Assembly (NCBI GenBank): GCA_046160425.1
Contig: JBJXGP010000076.1
Location: 1-29,760 of the forward strand
Source: JAQCEJ01 sp046160425
GTDB lineage: Bacteria > Planctomycetota > Planctomycetia > Planctomycetales > Planctomycetaceae
Direction: 5' to 3'
DNA length: 29,760 bases
Shown here: piece by piece, positions 16,601-23,586 of the stretch
Layout of the letters: the number at the start of each line of letters is the position of its first letter
Position numbering within the stretch: the first letter of the stretch is position 1
Position numbers and translations under genes: made by a program
The notes under the pieces: generated by a model
Database searches by the model: none
Told to the model about the DNA's origin: nothing
Seen by the model: the letters and a program-made list of their open reading frames with translations, nothing else

Positions 16601-16855
16601 AATGCGCGGGCCAGACGACACGAGATGACGGGTTGCCGTATAGGCAGTTCACGTCCACCATCCGGGTATTTGATCTAACACTTTACCTAATAAGACCATC
16701 CGTCTTGTTAGAAGAATGTGATTTCGCACGCGTCTCCCGGCATCATCAGAGAGGTAAACTGGGGGATATGTACCGATTATTCTGATCGTATCAGTTGTAT
16801 ATTTTTTGAGGGATATTTCGAATTTAACTGCCGATGATGAATTCAGAGTGTGCAG
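16601..16855. promoter_or_regulatory. Spacer before the secretin with a strong hairpin and a palindrome
   Basis: No gene is visible here. CTAATAAGAC (16687-16696) pairs with GTCTTGTTAG (16702-16711) across the loop CATCC, ten pairs including one U-G. CTGAT-CGT-ATCAG (16782-16794) is a perfect palindrome just upstream of an AT-rich TTGTATATTTTTT stretch that could be part of a promoter. The secretin therefore probably has its own transcriptional or translational control, apart from the platform genes. The hairpin has no U-run, so a simple terminator is unlikely. Confidence 0.45.
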
Positions 16856-16966
16856 ATGGAAATCCCCGATCGGCAAGATCTGCTGAACGCGATTTTCCCT
16901 TTGATCGAAAACCACTCCGATGAAACGAATTATTTCTTGATGCGAATCGTGAAACGATCTGCATGA
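16856..16966 (+). CDS. Possible 36-residue leader ORF before the secretin
   Basis: An ATG at 16856 opens a 36-residue frame (MEIPDRQDLLNAIF to IVKRSA) that ends with TGA at 16964-16966, directly against the GTG at 16967 that opens the secretin frame. The composition is protein-like, with an amphipathic central helix, but the SD is weak. It might be a leader peptide that couples ribosomes to the secretin, or chance. I cannot assign a function. Confidence 0.3.
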   Translation: MEIPDRQDLLNAIFPLIENHSDETNYFLMRIVKRSA

Positions 16967-16984
16967 GTGAGTCGGTGGACCCGG

Positions 16985-19189
16985 ATGGCAAAACTATTCG
17001 ACACATCTAGAGTCCTGGCGTTCCTGGTCGCATTGCCGGTCCTCATGACCGGTTTGCCCTTGCAGGGACAAGGGACGCTCCGCGGAGGAAATCCCGACAT
17101 CCCGTTGCGACGAGGCGCGGCCCCCTCATATCCCAGGCCGGCAGTTCCCGCGGGCTATTCGAACGAGGCCGCAACTCAACAGCGAGGCTTCCAACGACCG
17201 ATTCAACATGATTCTGAGGTCTCGCGAGATTCGCGGCCCGCGAAGAATCGTCCATCGCATGGCCCGCAACGTCGGGAATACGAACCTCGCCGGACCGAAC
17301 AGGATCGGCGTCCACGAGTCGAGAACCGACCGCCGCAAATTTCACAGAGACCGACTTCTGAAAGTGATCATCCCGATGATACTCCATCGGTTCAACAGTC
17401 GACGGAAGAAGGTCGATTTCAGAAGCCGATCGTCCCGGCATCCAGCGGATGGGCCAAGAACCAACTATCGCGCAAGCTTCGTGAATTCGAGCCGGCGCGG
17501 CGCATCGACTTTCCTCAATCGATGATGCAGACGAGTCACCGCGCCGATTCCGGCAACCATTCGCCAAAAATGAACTCCGCCATTCGAATGGTTGCGGGAT
17601 CCGATCGCGATTTCCGAAAGCCGGTCCGAATGATCGCGGATTCGGAAGATGCACCTGCTGCCGCACCGGGCGATGACATCGAAATTCCGCTCGACAACGG
17701 CTCCCCCTCAAATACGCTTCAATATCACGAACGCGACGGGAAGATCACACTTGTCGCGCGTCAGGCGCCAATATCCGGCATTCTCGGATTGATCGCCCAA
17801 CAACACGGATTAAATATCGTCACCAGCGAGGATGTGAATTGCAATGTGACGGTTACGCTGAATGACGTATCGCTCGACGATGCCCTCTCCGCCATTTTGA
17901 ACGTCAACGGATATGCCTGGGTACAGCAGAAAAATATTCTGCTGATTTCTCGCGTTACCGGCGAATCCAGCCTCTCACCGATGGTTCAAGGAAGACAAGT
18001 CGCGGTCTTTCCGCTGAATTTCATCTCTGCGGTCGACGTCGATCTGGTCGTGAAGGGGTTGCTCTCGCCGGTAGGTCAATCATTCATCTCGGAAACGAAG
18101 AAGACCGAGAAGCTGAAGAATCGCGAACAGATCATCGTGGAAGACCTTCCCGAATACATGTCTCGCATCGAACAGTGCATCTATCAGATGGATCAGCCAC
18201 CCCGTCAGGTTCTCGTCGAGGCACGCGTGCTGCAAGTCACTTTGAAGGACGATAATCGTCACGGCGTCAATTTTGAGAGCATACTTCGCGTCGCGAATTC
18301 TACGGTTTCGCTGAAAACGAAAGGATTTGCCAATCCGGCGGCAAGTCCGGCGTTTTTTCTGGGTGTGGGTGGCACCGATCTCGACCTGTTGATCGAGGCG
18401 TTGCAAACCACAACCGATGCCAAAACGCTCGCGTCTTCGCGAATTCTGGCCATTAACGGTCAAGAGGCCAAAATTCAAATCGGTGCCCAACTGGGCTATC
18501 TGGTGACGACAACGACGCAAACGAGCACCATGCAAGAAGTCAATTTTCTCGATCTGGGTGTCGTGCTGAATTTCACTCCGCAGATCAGTGCCGATGATCG
18601 CATTCTGTTAACCGTTAAACCTGAAGTTTCCAGCGGGCGGATCAATCCCGAGACGGGTCTCCCTGAAGAAGATACCACCGAAGTGCAAACGACGATCATG
18701 CTGAACGATGGACAGGGAATGATCATCGGCGGTCTCATCAAGGAAAGCGACACCGACAGTCAAACCAAAATCCCCATCATCGGTGATTTATGGATGGTGG
18801 GCAAATTGTTCCAGCGACAGACCGTTACGCGCGAACGCAACGAAATCATCATCGCGCTCGTTCCTCGCATCGTTCCCTACGATCCGGAATATTCCGAACT
18901 CGAAGACAGCCGCCTGATGCAGGCCACGACGCAGCTGATGGACGAGAAATTGCGTCCCGTCGAACGTCCGTGGGAGGGAAAACTTCCTGATGCCATGAAA
19001 GATCCGCGTCGGCTCAAGGTCAGGCGGCTTCCCCATGCGGTCCAAAATCTCTCCGAGGAATATCCCAACCCGCCGAAGTACTATGTGCCCAGCGTCTCCG
19101 AAGAACGCGAAGAGTTCGAGCGTAGCGAAGCCTTCATCGAAGAGGATGCAGAAACCGAAGAATCCGATGACGACGATTTCGAAGAATAG
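16985..19189 (+). CDS. gspD: Secretin (GspD/PilQ family) outer-membrane channel
   Basis: The 734-residue protein forms the outer-membrane gate. It has a signal peptide (about 1-28), then a ~195-residue disordered region rich in Arg, Pro, Ser and Gln, an N0/STN domain (about 235-315), one N1-type domain (about 330-410), and the secretin core (about 410-635), including the signature around VNFLDLGVVLNFTPQIS and the GGLI motif. The C-terminus is strongly acidic, ending with an EEDAETEESDDDDFEE tail. Proteobacterial GspD has extra N2/N3 domains; here the periplasmic stack is short and the linker long. The ATG at 16985 is chosen with GGTGG upstream; the GTG at 16967 would add six residues. No lipobox or pilotin partner is visible. 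Confidence 0.92.
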   Translation: MAKLFDTSRVLAFLVALPVLMTGLPLQGQGTLRGGNPDIPLRRGAAPSYPRPAVPAGYSNEAATQQRGFQRPIQHDSEVSRDSRPAKNRPSHGPQRREYEPRRTEQDRRPRVENRPPQISQRPTSESDHPDDTPSVQQSTEEGRFQKPIVPASSGWAKNQLSRKLREFEPARRIDFPQSMMQTSHRADSGNHSPKMNSAIRMVAGSDRDFRKPVRMIADSEDAPAAAPGDDIEIPLDNGSPSNTLQYHERDGKITLVARQAPISGILGLIAQQHGLNIVTSEDVNCNVTVTLNDVSLDDALSAILNVNGYAWVQQKNILLISRVTGESSLSPMVQGRQVAVFPLNFISAVDVDLVVKGLLSPVGQSFISETKKTEKLKNREQIIVEDLPEYMSRIEQCIYQMDQPPRQVLVEARVLQVTLKDDNRHGVNFESILRVANSTVSLKTKGFANPAASPAFFLGVGGTDLDLLIEALQTTTDAKTLASSRILAINGQEAKIQIGAQLGYLVTTTTQTSTMQEVNFLDLGVVLNFTPQISADDRILLTVKPEVSSGRINPETGLPEEDTTEVQTTIMLNDGQGMIIGGLIKESDTDSQTKIPIIGDLWMVGKLFQRQTVTRERNEIIIALVPRIVPYDPEYSELEDSRLMQATTQLMDEKLRPVERPWEGKLPDAMKDPRRLKVRRLPHAVQNLSEEYPNPPKYYVPSVSEEREEFERSEAFIEEDAETEESDDDDFEE

Positions 19190-19209
19190 AATTATCTGCA
19201 GAGGTGCCC

Positions 19210-19401
19210 ATGCCAAATCAATTGCCGATTCCCCCAGAACTCAATCACCTGATCGAGAAGCGCGACCGAACCGATCGTCGAAAGGGCGAACGACGCACAA
19301 CGTCAAAAAAGGGCGCAGCAGCCGCGGCAACGGAAACCTCCGACGAGCGTCGCAAGAAGAAGCTGCGTCGAACTACGAAACGCCGGTCCGCCGAAAAATA
19401 A
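19210..19401 (+). CDS. Small, very basic protein after the secretin
   Basis: I do not recognise it. The 63-residue protein begins with a Pro-rich segment (MPNQLPIPPELNHLIEKR) and continues with RDRTDRRKGERR, a short Ala run, and a Lys/Arg-rich tail. There is no signal peptide or membrane helix. GCAGAGG stands five bases before the ATG at 19210, and the gene starts 20 bases after the secretin stop, so it is co-transcribed. The extreme positive charge contrasts with the acidic secretin tail just encoded upstream; nucleic-acid binding is the plain alternative. Confidence 0.65.
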   Translation: MPNQLPIPPELNHLIEKRDRTDRRKGERRTTSKKGAAAAATETSDERRKKKLRRTTKRRSAEK

Positions 19402-19813
19402 TCGCCTGAATGAACGGTGGGTTCCAGTCCCACAGAGCCGGCAAACCTGGAGTTCGCCCGGCTTGCTGAGAAACGCGTTTCCCCCGAAGCCCCATGAGAG
19501 TGCGAAAGCCTTGAATTGACGAACGTCAATACAGAATGGCTTCGGCGCTGGTATCCGCTTAGCGACAATGTTAACTGTCGCTTGCCCGCGATCGCCCGAA
19601 GTGTGGCCGCGTGGCACAATGACCGCGTGTTCGTGACGCTTCGCCAGACGGGGCGTTCAGTTGCATTGCCGCGAGCAGGCTCCGCAACGACTCCTAATAA
19701 TGACGCGGCGATATGGCAAATTTGAATGCCATGATATGGGCATGACTTCGCACCAGGGCTTCAGAAACGTCATTCATCATGGGAGAGAACCGAGTAGAAA
19801 AGCAAACAAGATG
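19402..19813. other. Structured non-coding region with several perfect hairpins
   Basis: There is no convincing gene. Inverted repeats: AGCCGG (19435-19440) with CCGGCT (19458-19463); CCGAAGCC (19484-19491) with GGCTTCGG (19538-19545), enclosing ATTGAC-GAAC-GTCAAT (19515-19530); and AGCGACA (19561-19567) with TGTCGCT (19576-19582). This density is more than one terminator needs and no U-runs follow. It could be a small RNA or a long 5' leader. A tRNA T-arm look-alike occurs at 19417-19433, but no complete tRNA can be built. Confidence 0.4.
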
Positions 19814-19843
19814 TTGCGAGCGCTCGACGCGAATTGATATATA
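19814..19843 (+). promoter_or_regulatory. Candidate promoter for the E1-KAS III fusion gene
   Basis: TTGCGA (19814-19819) and TATATA (19838-19843) are separated by 18 bases, each a 4/6 match to sigma-70 consensus, followed by AT-rich DNA. This would give a leader of about 115 bases before the ATG at 19969. Planctomycete promoters are poorly known to me, so confidence is low. Confidence 0.3.
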
Positions 19844-19968
19844 GTGTTACAATGGAAGCTACGCGGGCCTTGAAGGTGATCTATTAGTCCCAGTGGCACT
19901 TGCCCGGACGGATCAACTTTCGACGTGTTCGACAGCCATCTGCTTTTTGGCGAAGATCGTAGATATCA

Positions 19969-22900
19969 ATGATTAAAAATACAAACGGTCTTAGAGACAA
20001 GTCGTCTCCGGCTGGTCACTCTTCCGAAGGCCCGTCGAACCCGCGAAGTCTGGATGTCGTCATCCCCCGTGCAAGAACATGGCGGATGTTGTATCGTTGG
20101 ATGTCGTTAGCGAGGGAAATCGATCGGATTGAGTTAGAACTGGTACAGCGCGGTGAAGCTTTTTTTCACGTTTCCGGCGCAGGTCACGAGGCATCTGCGG
20201 CACTGGCCCATTATCTGACGGCTGACGATTGGTTGCATCTGCATTACCGCGACAAGGCACTTCTTTTAGCGCGCGGCGTACCGCCCCGCGAGTTTTTCTT
20301 AAGTCTTCTGGGTAAGGGGGCTTCGCATTCCGCCGGTCGGCAGATGAGCGCGCACTTCAGCGCACCGGAACTCAACATACTCAGCATGGTCGGTCCGGTG
20401 GGTAACAACGCGCTCCAGGCGGTTGGCGTGGCAGCGGCAGTCAAGGACCGTCCCGGACGGCCGATTGTCGTTTGCTCTGTCGGCGACGGTACCACGCAGG
20501 AAGGGGAATTCCTGGAGTCCGTGGCCGAAGCCGTTCGCAGTCAGCTTCCGGTGCTGTTTCTGATCGAAGACAATCAGCTTGCCATTTCAACCAAAACGTT
20601 GGGACAGACTTTCTTCTCCCTGCCCGGGTATTCCGGACGTGAATTATTCGGATTGAAGATCGAGTTCATCGACGGTTGTGACGCCCGCATTGCCGATGCC
20701 CAATTCGCACGCTGTGTTGCGGCCATCCGCGAAAACCGCGGGCCGGTCGTGGCCATTCTGAGCGTGGCACGCCTCGCAGATCACTCCAATGCCGATGATC
20801 AATGCCGATATCGCGATCGAGAAGAAATCGCACATGAAATGGCGAGCCGAGATCCCATCACAAAAATGCGAGAACAACTTACCGATGAAGGTTTCAGTGT
20901 CGCGGATTTGGCGGATCTCGAGGCCCAGATAATCCAGGAAATAGCGGATGCGGCACATGCGGCACTCTTGGCCGACGATCCCGCGCCGGTGCTGATCGCC
21001 AAGGCGGAATTCCCAAAGTCGCTCCGCTCGCGCGCCGAATACCGGGGAACGAGTAACTCGCGACGGGTCACGATGCGCGAAGCGATGAACGCCGTCATGC
21101 ATTGGTGGCTGGAAAATGATCCTCGCGTATTCCTGTACGGCCAAGACATTGAAGATCCGAAAGGAGATGTCTTCGGCGTGACGCGAGGTCTCAGCCATGA
21201 ATTTCCCGAGCGGGTCAAGAACTCGCCGCTCTCCGAGTCGACGATCGTCGGGACCAGCATTGGTCGTGCCATCGCCGGCCAACGACCGGTCGCATTCATT
21301 CAATTTGCCGATTTTCTGCCGCTGGCCGCTAACCAGATTATGTCTGAACTGGGCAGCATGTTCTGGCGGACACAAGGGGGATGGCAATGCCCGGTGATCG
21401 TGATGGTCACTTGCGGCGGGTATCGGCCGGGACTTGGGCCGTTCCATGCGCAAACGCTTGAGACGTTAGCACTCCACACGCCGGGAATTGACGTGGTGAT
21501 GCCGGCATCCGCCGCCGACGCAGCCGGGTTGCTCAACGCGGCGTTTGAATCGCCGAGGCCGACGATGTTTTTCTATCCTAAGTCGTGCTTAAATTCACTT
21601 GCCGAGGCGACTTCACCCGACGTGGCGGCTCAGTTCGTGCCTTTCGGCCGCGCGCGTAAAGTGCGCACTGGACGCGATATTACATTTGTCACATGGGGCA
21701 ATCCCCTGGTGCAGTGCGTGCGGGCCGCCGATGCGTTGACCGTGGCGGGTTATTCGGCTGAAATTCTCGATCTGCGCTCCCTCTCACCATGGGATGAAGA
21801 CATTGTGCTGGCGTCGGTCGAAAAGACGCGGCGTCTGGTTGTCGTCCACGAAGACAATCTGACGTGCGGATTTGGAGCTGAAGTATTGGCCCGCGTTGCG
21901 GAACGGGCAACATCTCCCATCATCATGCGCCGCGTGACTCGTCCCGACGTTTATGTGCCATGTCATTTCGAGTCGCAACTCGAAGTGTTGCCTTCGTATC
22001 GACGGGTGCTCGAGACGGCTGCGGATATACTCGATCTGGAAGTCACATGGAATCGGACTATCTCGACGCAATCGGGCATGAAGGCAATTCTAGCGATGGG
22101 TTCGGGGCCCGCCGATGATGCCGTCACTTTGGTGGCAATTCACGTTCGAGTTAACGACAACGTCGTACCGGGCCAACTCGTTGCAGAAATCGAGACGACA
22201 AAATCCGTCATCGAGGTCGCTTCAACGATATCCGGCCGCGTGCTTGAGATACTGTCAGCCGAAGGAGACACGATTCAGGTTGGCCAGCCGTTGCTGATGG
22301 TACAAACCGACGAAATCGACGTCGGCAGCAAGCCCATGACGCATGAAGATCCGGGCGTTCCCCTTCTCAAGCCGCGCAAGACGGCACACCACAAAGCACG
22401 CATTATCAAGGCCACGTCGAGTTATCTCGGTCAGCAGGCTCAAGACGGCCGGATTTTGCCCGCAAAAGCCACGATTGTCGGATTGAGCGGGGTTACTGGG
22501 GGTCGCTTGGTAACCAATGACGAGTTGTTGAAGCATCACGCCGGACGCACCTCCGACGACATTTACGCGCGCACTGGAATTGAGTCCCGATTCTGGGCCG
22601 CCGACGATGAGACTTCCCTTTCACTCGGCATTGATGCTTGCCGAGTGCTGATCGACCGCACCGGTTTCGACATCGATAAAATCTCGCTCGCCATCGGCTG
22701 CACCACCACGCCGACGCAAATCACCCCATCGTTGGCATGTCGCATTCTTGCTGCGATCGCACCGAATCGATTGGATTGGCGCGTCGCGGCATACGATATT
22801 AACGCGGCCTGTTCAGGCTACATTTATGCCTTGCAGGCGGCCTGGGATCACCTCCATCATCAGCCCGACGGATATGTGCTGATCGTGACGTCCGAGGTAT

Positions 22901-23439
22901 TGTCGAGAATGCTGGATGTTCGTGATTTCAGTTCGGCGTTTCTGTTTGGCGATGCTGCCACCGCGACGCTCATCGCCGGTCCAGCCGCCCATGCGAAGTC
23001 GCTTCCCCGATCCCCAGGCCATCAGTTGCTCTCATACTACCGGCCTGTGATTTCGGGCAGGGCCGAGGATGGAACGACCTTGTCGGTGCCGATATTCGGG
23101 AATGGGTGCATTCAGCTCAAGGGTGAGTCGGTTTACGACGAAGCCGTTCGCTCGATGATTCGCATTCAGACCGAGGCCTGCGAAGCCGTTGGAATTCCGC
23201 TCGAGTCGTTGTCGCAAATCATCCCGCACCAGGCGAATGGCCGAATTTTGAAGGCCGTGAGTTACTTGACGGGTCGCCCCGTCTTCGATCATATGCGAAA
23301 TTTAGGCAATACATCTTCCAGTTCAATTCCACTCGCTCTGCGAGAATACCTGACTGCACATGGAGCCGGTGAACGCATCGGCTTGTGCGCGTTTGGCGGC
23401 GGCTTCACATATGCCGCAACGGTGGCAGAAGTGCAATGA
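19969..23439 (+). CDS. Fusion enzyme: 2-oxoacid dehydrogenase E1-alpha/E1-beta, lipoyl domain, ketoacyl-ACP synthase III
   Basis: This 1156-residue protein joins four units in one frame. E1-alpha (about 35-355) has the thiamine diphosphate motif GDG (172-174) through EDNQLAIS (N202), a GRQMSAHF loop and the YRDKALLLARG segment. E1-beta (about 365-690) has the conserved cofactor Glu (E423) in PLSESTIVG and a QFADFLPLAANQI segment. A lipoyl domain (about 704-778) carries K745 in IETTKSVIEV. After a linker, KAS III (about 833-1156) has the full FabH triad C948 (NAACSGYIYA), H1087 (IPHQANGR) and N1114 (NLGNTSSSSIP). Inferred role: decarboxylate a 2-oxoacid (probably branched-chain type), acylate the lipoyl arm, and prime a condensation with malonyl-ACP or -CoA. 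There is no E2 acyltransferase, E3-binding domain or E3. A weak SD precedes the ATG. The next gene is 147 bases on. Confidence 0.93.
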   Translation: MIKNTNGLRDKSSPAGHSSEGPSNPRSLDVVIPRARTWRMLYRWMSLAREIDRIELELVQRGEAFFHVSGAGHEASAALAHYLTADDWLHLHYRDKALLLARGVPPREFFLSLLGKGASHSAGRQMSAHFSAPELNILSMVGPVGNNALQAVGVAAAVKDRPGRPIVVCSVGDGTTQEGEFLESVAEAVRSQLPVLFLIEDNQLAISTKTLGQTFFSLPGYSGRELFGLKIEFIDGCDARIADAQFARCVAAIRENRGPVVAILSVARLADHSNADDQCRYRDREEIAHEMASRDPITKMREQLTDEGFSVADLADLEAQIIQEIADAAHAALLADDPAPVLIAKAEFPKSLRSRAEYRGTSNSRRVTMREAMNAVMHWWLENDPRVFLYGQDIEDPKGDVFGVTRGLSHEFPERVKNSPLSESTIVGTSIGRAIAGQRPVAFIQFADFLPLAANQIMSELGSMFWRTQGGWQCPVIVMVTCGGYRPGLGPFHAQTLETLALHTPGIDVVMPASAADAAGLLNAAFESPRPTMFFYPKSCLNSLAEATSPDVAAQFVPFGRARKVRTGRDITFVTWGNPLVQCVRAADALTVAGYSAEILDLRSLSPWDEDIVLASVEKTRRLVVVHEDNLTCGFGAEVLARVAERATSPIIMRRVTRPDVYVPCHFESQLEVLPSYRRVLETAADILDLEVTWNRTISTQSGMKAILAMGSGPADDAVTLVAIHVRVNDNVVPGQLVAEIETTKSVIEVASTISGRVLEILSAEGDTIQVGQPLLMVQTDEIDVGSKPMTHEDPGVPLLKPRKTAHHKARIIKATSSYLGQQAQDGRILPAKATIVGLSGVTGGRLVTNDELLKHHAGRTSDDIYARTGIESRFWAADDETSLSLGIDACRVLIDRTGFDIDKISLAIGCTTTPTQITPSLACRILAAIAPNRLDWRVAAYDINAACSGYIYALQAAWDHLHHQPDGYVLIVTSEVLSRMLDVRDFSSAFLFGDAATATLIAGPAAHAKSLPRSPGHQLLSYYRPVISGRAEDGTTLSVPIFGNGCIQLKGESVYDEAVRSMIRIQTEACEAVGIPLESLSQIIPHQANGRILKAVSYLTGRPVFDHMRNLGNTSSSSIPLALREYLTAHGAGERIGLCAFGGGFTYAATVAEVQ

Positions 23440-23586
23440 CGCCGCCGGGACGAAAACCAGCCGGGATGGACGCAAAGAAGAATTGAAAAAGTCTCTCAGA
23501 TAAACGCGCTATGGTTTCGCGGAGATGTGCCGTTCGCCAACCTGTGGATGCAATTTCCCTAACCCATCAGTTGAAAGGAATCTCCG

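Noticed and set aside
16687..16711. Hairpin as an intrinsic terminator of the pilM-pilP-like block
   Set aside because: No U-run follows on either strand, and the stem is AT-rich. I list it only as a regulatory structure.
19417..19433. GTGGG-TTCCAGT-CCCAC, which looks like a tRNA T-arm
   Set aside because: The loop departs from TTCRA and no matching acceptor strand, D-arm or anticodon arm can be built in the ~60 bases upstream, which are the coding end of the small basic protein. At most it is a tRNA remnant.
19245..19619. Minus-strand open frames opposite and downstream of the small basic protein
   Set aside because: They read the repeated Arg/Lys codons and hairpins in reverse, lack an SD, and include the peptide typical of T-arm-like DNA read backwards.
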